Below are positions 8,688 through 17,987 of a stretch of DNA of 26,316 nt, one piece after another. The stretch spans positions 1-26,316 of the forward strand of contig CAYLKS010000041.1 in the NCBI GenBank assembly GCA_964384205.1, given 5' to 3'. Origin of the DNA: CAYLKS01 sp964384205 [NCBI: uncultured bacterium] (lineage in GTDB: Bacteria > JAGOEH01). A program made the translations under genes and the position numbers. Under the pieces are notes generated by a model. It ran no database searches and had not been told where the DNA came from. It saw only the letters and a program-made list of their open reading frames with translations. Numbering within the stretch: position 1 is the stretch's first letter; each line of letters starts with the position of its first letter.

Positions 8688-8719
8688 AAAGGAGTAAGGT
8701 TTATTCCTTACTCCTTTTT
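8688..8719 (+). terminator. Hairpin terminator inside the gene cluster
   Basis: AAAGGAGTAAGG (8688-8699) pairs perfectly with CCTTACTCCTTT (8706-8717) around a six-base loop, and the 3' arm runs into a T tract (8715-8719). This fits an intrinsic, perhaps partial, terminator between the glycan-binding protein gene and the GH5 gene. It would give the three upstream genes more transcript than the downstream ones. The 5' arm contains a Shine-Dalgarno-like AAAGGAG that serves no start codon. Confidence 0.75.
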
Positions 8720-8736
8720 AATTGAAAGGGATGGCA

Positions 8737-10704
8737 ATGAAAAGGGTGATTTTTATTTTTTTAGCTCTATATATTACTAACTTTGCTTTTTTAAAGACAA
8801 AAGGGAAGTCTATTGTAGATGAAAATGGAAATTCTGTTTTATTTAGAGGTATAGGATTAGGTGGTTGGCTTGTTCCTGAAGGTTATATGATACATTTTAC
8901 AGGATATGGTTCTCCAGATACTATTAGAGCACATATTGAACAATTAATTGGAGCTGAAGATACTGAAAAGTTTTTTTCAGAATATAGAAAAAATTATGTT
9001 AACAGGGAGGATATTAAACGAATTTCAGAGTTAGGTTATAATCTTATAAGGTTACCGTTTGATTATAAGATATTAGTATCTGATATAGAACCTGTTCAAT
9101 TTAAGGAAGAAGGATTTGCTTATTTTGATAGTTTATTACAATGGTGTAAAGACTATAATTTATATCTTATTTTTGATATGCATTGTGCTCCTGGTGGGCA
9201 GAATGCCGATAATATTAGTAATAGCGATGGGGTTGCAAGGCTGTGGACTGAGCCTGATAAATATCAGCCAGTAACAATTGAAATTTGGAAAGAAATAGCA
9301 AGAAGATATAAAGATTATCCAGAGGTTGCTGGTTATGATTTATTGAATGAGCCAGTATTACCATCTGGGCATTCAAATAAAGAATTGAGAAAATTATATA
9401 TGGATATAACAAGAGCGATTAGGACAATAGATACAAATCATATAGTATATATTGAGGGGAATTTTTATGCTACAGATTTTAATTATTTGACGCCACCATT
9501 TGATAATAATATGGCATATTCATTTCATAAGTACTGGAATGAAAATTCAAGAGGAGCAATTTCTGGTTATTTAGAAATAAGAGATAAATGGAATGTTCCT
9601 TTATGGATGAGTGAATCTGGTGAAAATTCAAATGTATGGTTTTATGATGCAAAGACTCTTTTTGAAGAAAATAATATAGGCTGGTGTTGGTGGACACATA
9701 AAAAAGTTGGTACCATAACATCACCTTTTTCAGCAAAAATAAATAGTAATTATCAAAAAATAATAGATTATTGGCAGGGTAAGACTGCAAAACCTTCAAA
9801 GGAAGTTGCAAAAGCCGGATTAATGCAATTGGCAGAAGATTTAAAAATAGAAAATTGTCAATATTTACCTGATGTTGTAGCTTCCTTATTTGATAGTGAT
9901 TTCAATAAAAAAAATAAGCCTTATAAAAATGTAACTTTGCCTGGCATTATTAATTGTGCAGAATATGACATTGGTAATTTTGGTGTTAGTTATTATGATG
10001 CTGATCATATCCAAAGGGCAAATTACAATGATCCCGGGAATTGGAATTATGGTTGGGTTTTTAGAAATGATGGCGTAGATATTGATGTTACAGGTGATGC
10101 TAAGGGTTTTGATTATTGTATAGGTTGGATTGGGGATAATGAATGGTATAAATATACTGTTACTGTATCGCAAACAGGTAGTTATTCATTAAAAGTACGA
10201 TATGCAGGAAAATCTGATGGAAGAATTAATATTTTATGTAATGGTTATTATATTGTAAAGAATAAGCCATTGACATCTACTGGTAGTTATCACAATTGGG
10301 TAGATAAAGAAGTTGGAAATGGCATATATCTTAAAAAAGGCACTTATACAATAAAGGTTGAAGTTATTAAATCAGGTTTTAATCTGGAACAGTTAAAATT
10401 TGATTTGGTAAGTACTGGATTAAAGCAAAGTGAAAGTAATAGTAAGAAATCACAAGAGATTTTAGTATTTCCAAATCCATTTGTTGATTTTTATAAGGTA
10501 AAGTTTCTTTCAGATAAAAATCAGATATTGGATATGAAAATTTATAATATTATTGGTAATCTTGTTTTTGATAAAAAATTGCAAGTTGTTAATGGCATGA
10601 ATGAAATGGTTTTTGACGCTGATGATATTGATGCGGGAATGTATCTTTTGGAATTACAATCGAGAGATTTGCGAATAGTAAAAAAGTTAATCAAGTTGCA
10701 ATAA
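8737..10704 (+). CDS. GH5 beta-glucanase with CBM6 and T9SS tail
   Basis: Secreted glycoside hydrolase family 5 enzyme, 655 residues. Start ATG 8737 is preferred because AAAGGGA lies at suitable distance and a signal peptide follows (MKRVIFIFLALYITNFAF); ATG 8731 and TTG 8722 are alternatives. The catalytic domain (about 20-350) shows FRGIGLGGWLVPEG, DMHCAPGGQN, acid/base E205 in LLNEP, H264 in FHKYW, and nucleophile E293 in WMSESGE. GLGGWLV and DMHCAPGGQN resemble exo-beta-1,3-glucanase-like GH5 members (GH5_9 type), so a 1,3-linked or mixed-linkage beta-glucan is likely; endo versus exo cannot be decided. A CBM6-like domain follows (about 405-558; AEYD, GVDID, GDNEWYKYTV, SYSLKVRYAG). The C-terminus (about 574-655) is a T9SS sorting domain opening LVFPNPF. 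It lies just after the internal terminator and before the TonB receptor. Confidence 0.9.
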   Translation: MKRVIFIFLALYITNFAFLKTKGKSIVDENGNSVLFRGIGLGGWLVPEGYMIHFTGYGSPDTIRAHIEQLIGAEDTEKFFSEYRKNYVNREDIKRISELGYNLIRLPFDYKILVSDIEPVQFKEEGFAYFDSLLQWCKDYNLYLIFDMHCAPGGQNADNISNSDGVARLWTEPDKYQPVTIEIWKEIARRYKDYPEVAGYDLLNEPVLPSGHSNKELRKLYMDITRAIRTIDTNHIVYIEGNFYATDFNYLTPPFDNNMAYSFHKYWNENSRGAISGYLEIRDKWNVPLWMSESGENSNVWFYDAKTLFEENNIGWCWWTHKKVGTITSPFSAKINSNYQKIIDYWQGKTAKPSKEVAKAGLMQLAEDLKIENCQYLPDVVASLFDSDFNKKNKPYKNVTLPGIINCAEYDIGNFGVSYYDADHIQRANYNDPGNWNYGWVFRNDGVDIDVTGDAKGFDYCIGWIGDNEWYKYTVTVSQTGSYSLKVRYAGKSDGRINILCNGYYIVKNKPLTSTGSYHNWVDKEVGNGIYLKKGTYTIKVEVIKSGFNLEQLKFDLVSTGLKQSESNSKKSQEILVFPNPFVDFYKVKFLSDKNQILDMKIYNIIGNLVFDKKLQVVNGMNEMVFDADDIDAGMYLLELQSRDLRIVKKLIKLQ

Positions 10705-10726
10705 CTAATAGGTGGAGGATTATAGT

Positions 10727-13468
10727 GTGAAGAAGAGTATTTTTATTTTGTTGTTATTTTTAGTATCTTTTTCTTTTGCAGGAACAACTGGTAAAATTGC
10801 AGGAAAGATTACAGATAGACAAACTGGTGAGCCACTTGTAGGTGCTCAAGTTATGGTAACAGGAGTATGGCTTGGTGATATTGAGGTGGATATGGCAGAA
10901 GTTATGGGAGCAGTGGCGGATATAGATGGTTATTATTATATCATTAATATTCCTCCTGGACAATATACTATTACTGTATCGATGATAGGATATAAAAAAA
11001 TGGTGATGAAAAAGGTTACTGTTAGTGTTAATTCAACAACAACATTAAATTTTCAGATGGAAGAAGAAGCAATAAAAGGTGAGGAAGTAGTTGTTTCTGC
11101 AAGTAAAATTTCTTTTAAAAAGGATCAGACAAGCACAGTAAGAAATGTTTCAGCAGAGCAAATTGAAAATTTACCGACAGAAAATATTCAAGGAATTATA
11201 GGGATGCAGGCAGGTGTAGTAAATGGACATTTTAGAGGAGGTAGATTAACAGAAGTATCTTATTTGGTAGATGGCTTGCCTGTTGATGAGGTATTTGATA
11301 AGACTGGAAGAACTATAGATATTGAAAATGATGCTGTACAAGATTTGGAAGTAATTACAGGAACATTTAATGCAGAATATGGTAGAGCTATGAGTGGAAT
11401 AGTTAATGCTGTTACAAAAGATGGAAGTAATGAATTTCATGGAAAAGTTACTGCTGCTTTTGGGAATTTTTATACAACACACAAAGATGTTTTTATTGGA
11501 TTAAAAGATAGTGAATTTGATAGAAATAAAGATTTTAAAATTGTATTAGAGGGTCCTATTTACAAAAAATATTTAACTTTTTTTACAAATTTCAGATATC
11601 AAGATTATAAAAATCATTTAAATGGTATTTATAGATTTAACCCTGGAGATTATAGCAATTTCGTTGATGAAGATCCTGCTTTATGGGAGAGTATTCATAC
11701 TGGCGATAATTCATATGTTCCAATGAATGGGAATGAAAATTATTCTTATTTTGGTAAAATTTCATTTAAACCTAATGGAAGTTTGAAACTCTCTTTTTCA
11801 TATATAAATAACCGCGATGAATGGCATTGGTATAGCCATGTTTATAAATATAATCCCTATGGAATGCCTCATGCAAAAAGAGATTCAAAAATGATGTCAT
11901 TGATGCTTAATCATAGTTTGAGTCCAAGTTTGTTTTATGAATTAAAACTTTCTTTAATAGATAATGAGAATGGTACTTATGTATATGAGAATCCTTTAGA
12001 TAAAAGATATGTTCATGATATTTATCATAATAATGCCGCTGTTGTCTTTTTTACAGGTGGACAGGATAAGAATCATACTAAGAGAGTATTAAAAGATAAA
12101 AATGCTAAATTTGATATTACCTGGCAGGTTAATAATAATCATAGTTTAAAGTCTGGTTTCGAATATATAAAGCACGATTTGAAGCATGAGTGGCACCTGA
12201 TTCGAAACAAATATTATAATACACCAGAAGAATTAGAATTTTACTATGATGAGACAACAGGGAATAGAATATATTATAATTATGAACCAGAAATATTGCC
12301 AGATTCAACTACTTACAGTGATGTTTATAATGTTAAGCCAACAGAATTTTCTACTTATTTTCAGGATAAAATGGAATTTGATGAAATGGTTATTAATGTT
12401 GGTGTAAGATTTGATTATTTTGATCCTAATACATATTATCCTTCTCAATGGAGAAATCCTTCAAATCAATTAAATTTTGAGGACTCTTCTAAAATGTCAA
12501 AATTGATTAAAGCAGATACTAAGTATCAGATAAGTCCAAGATTTGGGCTTTCATATCAATTAGCAAATACAGCTGTATTACATTTTAGTTATGGTCATTT
12601 CTTCCAGATGCCTCCTTTTTATGCACTTTACCAGAATCATACCTTCCGAGTTGCTCCTGATGATTATGTTACTACTATGGGAAATCCTCAATTGAAGGCA
12701 GAAAAGACTGTCCAATATGAGATTGGTTTATGGCAAGAATTGGTAAAAAATGTTGGTTTAGAAGTTAACCTATTCTATAGAGATATTTATAATTTATTAA
12801 GTACTAAAGTAGTAACAACTTTTAACCAGATTAAATATGGTTTGTATACAAATAAGGATTATGGTAATGTTAAAGGATTAGAGTTTAAAGTAAATGCTAA
12901 TTATATGAATTTTAATATATTATTTAATTATACTCTTCAATATACAAGGGGTAATGCTGATAATCCAACTCAGACATTTACAAGGGCAGGAAATAGCATG
13001 GACCCAATAGCAAGATTGATACCAATGAGCTGGGATCAAAGACATACTTTAAATATTACTGTAGGCTATACACAAAAGAATTTTTCAGCAACTTTTACAG
13101 GTTATTATAATTCTGGTACTCCTTTTACATGGGCTCCTGTATCAGAAAGTAGATTGGCAAATGTTAATTTATATCCTAATAATAGCTGGAAGCCAAGTAC
13201 ATATTCAGTTGATTTTAATGGTTATTATGATATTAAAGTTTTTAATAAGTATTATTTGAGATTTACATTAAATATTTATAATTTGCTGGATACAAAGAAT
13301 GAAGTTGCTGTTAATTCTCAGACTGGCCATGCTTATACTGCTATTATTAGACCTAATGATATAGCTGGATTTCATAGTAATTTTACAGATTATTATGATG
13401 TTATTCATGATCCTTCAATGTTTTCTGCTCCTCGTCAGATAAAGATAGGTATAGGATTAAAATTCTAA
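10727..13468 (+). CDS. TonB-dependent outer-membrane receptor with carboxypeptidase-regulatory-like domain
   Basis: Outer-membrane TonB-dependent receptor, probably importing glucan oligosaccharides. GTG 10727 is the likely start: GGTGGAGG (10711-10718) lies eight bases upstream and the product opens with a signal peptide (KKSIFILLLFLVSFSFA). A GTG at 10712 lies inside the ribosome-binding site and is rejected. Residues about 22-112 are the carboxypeptidase-D regulatory-like domain (GKIAGKITDRQTGEPLVGAQ; DGYYYIINIPPGQYTITVS). The plug is at about 120-233 (LPTENIQGIIGMQAGVV, YLVDGLPVDEVF, LEVITGTFNAEYGRAMSG). A beta-barrel fills the rest, ending in a terminal phenylalanine (IGIGLKF) as expected for an outer-membrane barrel. 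At 913 residues it is in the SusC-like size range, but no SusD gene is adjacent; the next gene encodes an unrelated large surface protein. The substrate is inferred from neighbours. Confidence 0.93.
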   Translation: MKKSIFILLLFLVSFSFAGTTGKIAGKITDRQTGEPLVGAQVMVTGVWLGDIEVDMAEVMGAVADIDGYYYIINIPPGQYTITVSMIGYKKMVMKKVTVSVNSTTTLNFQMEEEAIKGEEVVVSASKISFKKDQTSTVRNVSAEQIENLPTENIQGIIGMQAGVVNGHFRGGRLTEVSYLVDGLPVDEVFDKTGRTIDIENDAVQDLEVITGTFNAEYGRAMSGIVNAVTKDGSNEFHGKVTAAFGNFYTTHKDVFIGLKDSEFDRNKDFKIVLEGPIYKKYLTFFTNFRYQDYKNHLNGIYRFNPGDYSNFVDEDPALWESIHTGDNSYVPMNGNENYSYFGKISFKPNGSLKLSFSYINNRDEWHWYSHVYKYNPYGMPHAKRDSKMMSLMLNHSLSPSLFYELKLSLIDNENGTYVYENPLDKRYVHDIYHNNAAVVFFTGGQDKNHTKRVLKDKNAKFDITWQVNNNHSLKSGFEYIKHDLKHEWHLIRNKYYNTPEELEFYYDETTGNRIYYNYEPEILPDSTTYSDVYNVKPTEFSTYFQDKMEFDEMVINVGVRFDYFDPNTYYPSQWRNPSNQLNFEDSSKMSKLIKADTKYQISPRFGLSYQLANTAVLHFSYGHFFQMPPFYALYQNHTFRVAPDDYVTTMGNPQLKAEKTVQYEIGLWQELVKNVGLEVNLFYRDIYNLLSTKVVTTFNQIKYGLYTNKDYGNVKGLEFKVNANYMNFNILFNYTLQYTRGNADNPTQTFTRAGNSMDPIARLIPMSWDQRHTLNITVGYTQKNFSATFTGYYNSGTPFTWAPVSESRLANVNLYPNNSWKPSTYSVDFNGYYDIKVFNKYYLRFTLNIYNLLDTKNEVAVNSQTGHAYTAIIRPNDIAGFHSNFTDYYDVIHDPSMFSAPRQIKIGIGLKF

Positions 13469-13488
13469 TTTTAAAAAGGATGATGGTT

Positions 13489-16400
13489 ATGAAGAAGAAA
13501 CAGTTATTAAGTTTTTATATGATTTTTATCATAAGTATTTTTAGTGTGATTGAAGTATTAGGTCAGGGTAAACCCTATGATGGTCCAGATGATCCTGCAG
13601 GGGATATTGCAGCAATAAGAGAAGGGTATATGACTGGTAATAGAGTTTATTTATATTTTAAAAATACTACAGAATTATCAGATTGGCCAAGATCAGATGT
13701 TTCAAGATGGCCTAATAATTCAGAAGGTGTAAAAATGTTAGATGGAATTGCTCTTTTAATTGGAGCCAGAGTCTATATTAAAAATGATTCTATTCCTGTA
13801 ACAAATATGGCACAAATTCAAAATGAGCCAGATCTTGATACATTATATTTTTTAGAAACAAATTATAGAGAAGAGATGGATATGGACCCCACAGGTACAG
13901 TAAAATGGGGACTTTATCCTGTTTTTGGATATTTTAATGAAAATGATGAACATCCTGCAATGAGTAATATTCCTTCATCATGGCCTCCAATGGGATGGCC
14001 TGCAAGAGGAGGCACAACAAAATGGCCAGGTGAATGGAATGGTAGATTTGGTCGTGGTGTGATATATGCTGATCTTGAAACATTTTTTGTAACAAATGAT
14101 GCTCAAGATCAAGAATATTTAGGCCCTGAAGATAGAGTGAAATATTATCCAAGGCCTGGTAAATTTATACAGGATGATGCAACTATTCAACCTGGAAAAC
14201 CATGGGGCGGTTTAGGAATTCGTGTTGAAACACGTGGTTTTCAATGGAATAATCCACAGGCAAGAGATTGTATCTTCTGGGAATATAATATTTCTAATAT
14301 ATCTGATTATGATTTGCCAGAGGTGGCTTTTGGCTATTGGGTTGATAATGGTATTGGAGGAGAAGCGGATGACGAATTAGGATATTTTGATAAATATTTA
14401 GATATGGCATATTCATGGGATATTGATGGTATTGGTAGAGCCGGACTTAAAACAGGTACTATGGGGTTTGCTTATTTGGAAAGTCCGGGCTTGCCTTATG
14501 ATGGTATTGATAATGATGATGATGGTTTAATTGATGAAAAAAGAGATAACCAAGCAACAGCTTTGGTTGGTCCCAGAGATGGTATAGCTAATTTAGATAA
14601 GTTTTTAAAATATTATAGTTACACTGAAGATATGCTTCGTGAACACTGGGATGCTGATGAAGATCAGGATTGGGAAGACGGTGAAGATGTAAATGGCAAT
14701 GGCGTTTATGATATAACAGAAAATCCTGGCGATGATGTGGGATTAGATGGTGTAGGCCCTGGTGATTTAAATTACACAGGACCTGATGAAGGAGAGTGTA
14801 ACCATAAACCAGATTTTAAAGAAGGTGTAGGTTGTGAACCTAATTTTGCAGCAACTGATGTTTCTGAATCAGATATGGTTGGTTTAACTGCATTTAGATT
14901 ATTTCCTGTGCCTTCACATGCTTCTGATTATCATTGGTTTAGAGGCGATAAATCAATGTGGGAGTTAGTCGGCTCTGATACATTAGAAGAATATAGTGGC
15001 AGAATTTCAAATTTGATTGAAGTTTTTGCTTCAGGACCATTTCCTTTATATAAAGGAAGAACAGAAAGAATTTCTATGTCTATCTTACATTCATATGATC
15101 CTTTGGAAGGTTTGAATTCCGAGGAACATTCTGCACCGGCATTATTTCAGGAAAAGAAAATCGTTCAGATTATTTATGAAAAAGATTATAGATTTGCACA
15201 ACCGCCTAAAATGCCAACATTAACAGCTACACCATCTGATGGTAAAGTTATTTTAACGTGGGATGATATTGCGGATAAAAAAACAAGAGATCCATTTTTG
15301 GGTAATGTTAATGATTTTGAAGGATATAAAATATATAGGTCAACAGATCCGAAATTTACTGATGCTGAACAAATTACAGATGGTTATGGAACGCCTATGT
15401 TCAAAAAACCTATTTTTCAGTGTGATATTAAGGATGGTAAGACCGGTTTTACTGATTTTGGGTTAGTTAATGGTATGGGATATTATCTTGGTTCTGATAA
15501 GGGTATTGTTCATTATTTTGTAGATGAGAATGTTCAAAATGGAAGAACATATTATTATGCAATAGTGGCTTATGACTATGGTGCTCCAAATATTGGACCA
15601 GGTATTGCCCCTTCTGAAAATAATATTGTTATTGAATTAGATGAGGCAGAAAATGTAATATCTCATGGAAAAAATGTTGCAGTTGTTGTTCCTCATCAAT
15701 TAGCAGCAGGCTATACCGGCCCTTCTGTGGATACAATTAAAAATGATATTACTTTAGGCGATGGTACTATAACTCCGGAAATTATAGCTAAAGATGCATT
15801 AAATCCAGATAGAGTATATAAAATAAAATTTGGTATAGATACAATTGCAAGTATTAATTTTTATAAACATGGCCTTTATTATACCACAAATTCTTTTTAT
15901 ATCTATGATGAGAATGATACTCTTTTATATTCTGAAACTCCAGATAATTTTAAAAGTGATAATATATTACATGATGATTCGTTAGGTGCTTATACGTTAA
16001 ATCCAGAAAAAGATATTGTGACAGATTTAATTGATGGTTTTAGATTAAGAATAAAACTAAAATCTAAAACTGTTACTTATGATTATGAAAATTCTGGATG
16101 GATAGAGGGTAATGCTCCAATTACAGTTGTTCCTTCTTATTCTCAAGCTAAATATTTTCCATGGGATTATAGGATAGTTTTTACATCTGATAGTAAAGCA
16201 TATACTGGAATTAATACTAATAAAAATATTAGAGATGAATTTGGTATGAGAGTAAATAGAAGTCAAGTTTTAGTTAATCAAGATTTTAGTTTTTATGTAA
16301 TAAATACAACTTTTATGGATTCAGCAGGTAATTATGAAAAATTAGATATGGTTGTTGTTGACAAGAATGAAAATGGAGTTTATGACCCATTAGAGGATAA

Positions 16401-16923
16401 GGTATTGGTAGGACCTCTTAATGAAGCAGGGCAATGGGCAGGAACAGTTATGGCTATTAGTTTTGAAAATTTATCCGATGTTAGCCAAATTCCTACAGAA
16501 GGAGAATATAGAGTTACTTTTAAAAGACCATTTTTCGTAACAGATTCTTTATTATTTAAAATAAAAGTATCAAATGGAATAGATAAGTCTAAAATAAATG
16601 AAGAAATGGATAAGATTAAGGTTGTGCCTAATCCTTATGTATGTACAAATAGTATGGAAAGATCTGTTATAAATCCTTATTTGAATCAAAGAAGACAGAT
16701 AATGTTCACACATGTACCAGCAAGATGTGTTATTAAGATTTTTACAGTTAGTGGTGTATTGGTTGATGAAATTCATGTAAACAATAGTGAAGATGTTGGC
16801 ATTGCTAAATGGGATGTGTTAACTAAAGAAGGGTTAGAAGTTGCAGCTGGAATGTATATTTACCATGTTAAATCTCTTGATACTGGATATGAAAAAATTG
16901 GAAAGTTTGCAATTATTAAATAA
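13489..16923 (+). CDS. Large T9SS-sorted surface protein, possible SusD substitute
   Basis: A 1144-residue secreted protein that I cannot place in a named family. ATG 13489 is chosen since AAGGA (13476-13480) lies eight bases upstream and a signal peptide follows (KKKQLLSFYMIFIISIFSVIEVLG-Q); ATG 13480 and 13483 overlap that site. Visible parts: an aromatic-rich N-terminal region (about 30-330); acidic stretches like calcium-binding thrombospondin-3 or EF-hand loops, GIDNDDDGLIDE (about 338-350), DGEDVNGNGVYD (about 395-408) and later DKNENGVYDPLED; a fibronectin-III-like segment (about 572-720; KVILTWDD, FEGYKIYRSTD, GRTYYYAIVAYDYG); and a C-terminal domain (about 1043-1144) opening KVVPNPYVC and ending in the T9SS-type pattern AAGMYIYHVKS. 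It sits 20 bases after the TonB receptor and 11 before the PorV-like gene, with no terminator. I infer a surface partner of the receptor. Confidence 0.8.
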   Translation: MKKKQLLSFYMIFIISIFSVIEVLGQGKPYDGPDDPAGDIAAIREGYMTGNRVYLYFKNTTELSDWPRSDVSRWPNNSEGVKMLDGIALLIGARVYIKNDSIPVTNMAQIQNEPDLDTLYFLETNYREEMDMDPTGTVKWGLYPVFGYFNENDEHPAMSNIPSSWPPMGWPARGGTTKWPGEWNGRFGRGVIYADLETFFVTNDAQDQEYLGPEDRVKYYPRPGKFIQDDATIQPGKPWGGLGIRVETRGFQWNNPQARDCIFWEYNISNISDYDLPEVAFGYWVDNGIGGEADDELGYFDKYLDMAYSWDIDGIGRAGLKTGTMGFAYLESPGLPYDGIDNDDDGLIDEKRDNQATALVGPRDGIANLDKFLKYYSYTEDMLREHWDADEDQDWEDGEDVNGNGVYDITENPGDDVGLDGVGPGDLNYTGPDEGECNHKPDFKEGVGCEPNFAATDVSESDMVGLTAFRLFPVPSHASDYHWFRGDKSMWELVGSDTLEEYSGRISNLIEVFASGPFPLYKGRTERISMSILHSYDPLEGLNSEEHSAPALFQEKKIVQIIYEKDYRFAQPPKMPTLTATPSDGKVILTWDDIADKKTRDPFLGNVNDFEGYKIYRSTDPKFTDAEQITDGYGTPMFKKPIFQCDIKDGKTGFTDFGLVNGMGYYLGSDKGIVHYFVDENVQNGRTYYYAIVAYDYGAPNIGPGIAPSENNIVIELDEAENVISHGKNVAVVVPHQLAAGYTGPSVDTIKNDITLGDGTITPEIIAKDALNPDRVYKIKFGIDTIASINFYKHGLYYTTNSFYIYDENDTLLYSETPDNFKSDNILHDDSLGAYTLNPEKDIVTDLIDGFRLRIKLKSKTVTYDYENSGWIEGNAPITVVPSYSQAKYFPWDYRIVFTSDSKAYTGINTNKNIRDEFGMRVNRSQVLVNQDFSFYVINTTFMDSAGNYEKLDMVVVDKNENGVYDPLEDKVLVGPLNEAGQWAGTVMAISFENLSDVSQIPTEGEYRVTFKRPFFVTDSLLFKIKVSNGIDKSKINEEMDKIKVVPNPYVCTNSMERSVINPYLNQRRQIMFTHVPARCVIKIFTVSGVLVDEIHVNNSEDVGIAKWDVLTKEGLEVAAGMYIYHVKSLDTGYEKIGKFAIIK

Positions 16924-16934
16924 AGGAGCCTGTT

Positions 16935-17987
16935 ATGAAGAATTTTTTTATAAATATTATATTACTTCTATTAATGATTAATGTAGCATTTGCTAACCGA
17001 CCATATAGGGTTGGCACAACAGCAGGTAATTTTTTGGAAATTGGTTTTGGTAGCAGGGGATTTGGCATGGGCGATGCTGTTGTCAGTTCTTCTTATGATT
17101 TAAGTTCAATGTATTGGAATCCTGCAGGTCTTGCTTTTATGAGTAAGAGTGAATTTCAAACTATGTATCAACCATGGATTTCTGATATTAGTACTTCATT
17201 TGCAGGAATTGGTATTGTAAGTCCGCAACTTGGATCTTTTGGTATTGGTTTTTTTCAAACAAATTATGGAACTATAGATGTTACTAATATGGTTATGCAG
17301 GAAGGTACTGGTGAACAGTATTCTGCAAATGATTATTGCGTAAATTTGACCTATGCAAGAAAATTAGCACAGTGGTTCTCTTTTGGTTCTTCTTTTAAAT
17401 ATATTTCATCAAAAATATGGCACACTTCTGCAAGTGCCTTTGCATTAGATTTAGGAGTAGTTGTTAATACTTTTTTCTTTTCTCCAACAGGTAATAGAGA
17501 AGATGGATTGGCTATTGGAATGAGTATTAGTAATTATGGCACGAAATTAAAATATGATGGGATAGATCTTTTACAGCCTATAGATATTTTGCCAGATGAA
17601 AGTGGAAATTATCAGAATGTTGAAGGTAAATTTAATACATTAGCATGGGAATTGCCTTTGATTTTTAGAATTGGTTTTGCATTTTTTCCTATTGTTACTG
17701 CAAATCAGAGATTGACAGTTGAAATAGATGCTTTACATCCTAACAATAATAGTGAATCAGTAAATATTGGTGCTGAGTATTCATATCGCATTCCAGCTTT
17801 TGGTAAAATTTATTTAAGGACTGGTTATAAAGCACTTTTTTTAGAAGATTCTCAATATGGAGTTACCTTTGGTGCAGGGTTTAAGAAAAATATTTTTAAC
17901 AATATGGCTCTTCGAGTGGATTATTCTTATAGAGATTATGGCGTTTTTGGTGGCTTACAAGCTTATACCTTCAGTGTGACTTTTTAA
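16935..17987 (+). CDS. PorV/PorQ-family (UPF0164-like) outer-membrane beta-barrel protein
   Basis: A 350-residue outer-membrane barrel with a signal peptide (residues 1-20, ending VAFA). The N-terminal part is typical of the PorV/PorQ family: GTTAGNFLEIGFGSRGFGMG, then DAVVSSSYDLSSMYWNPAGLAF. Alternating strands follow (FSFGSSFKYISSKIW, LRVDYSYRDYG) and the protein ends in an aromatic strand, FSVTF. In type IX secretion, PorV acts as a shuttle that receives proteins with C-terminal sorting domains at the outer membrane, while other members are simple fatty-acid-porin-like barrels. Four proteins of this locus carry sorting domains, so a locus-dedicated T9SS accessory role is attractive but unproven. 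The start has AAAGGAG at 16922-16928, overlapping the previous stop codon, so the two genes are tightly coupled. Confidence 0.85.
   Translation: MKNFFINIILLLLMINVAFANRPYRVGTTAGNFLEIGFGSRGFGMGDAVVSSSYDLSSMYWNPAGLAFMSKSEFQTMYQPWISDISTSFAGIGIVSPQLGSFGIGFFQTNYGTIDVTNMVMQEGTGEQYSANDYCVNLTYARKLAQWFSFGSSFKYISSKIWHTSASAFALDLGVVVNTFFFSPTGNREDGLAIGMSISNYGTKLKYDGIDLLQPIDILPDESGNYQNVEGKFNTLAWELPLIFRIGFAFFPIVTANQRLTVEIDALHPNNNSESVNIGAEYSYRIPAFGKIYLRTGYKALFLEDSQYGVTFGAGFKKNIFNNMALRVDYSYRDYGVFGGLQAYTFSVTF

Noticed and set aside
13489-16923. SusD homologue
   Set aside because: The length, fibronectin-III-like part, calcium-type loops and sorting tail do not fit SusD, which is a shorter helical lipoprotein of about 500-600 residues.
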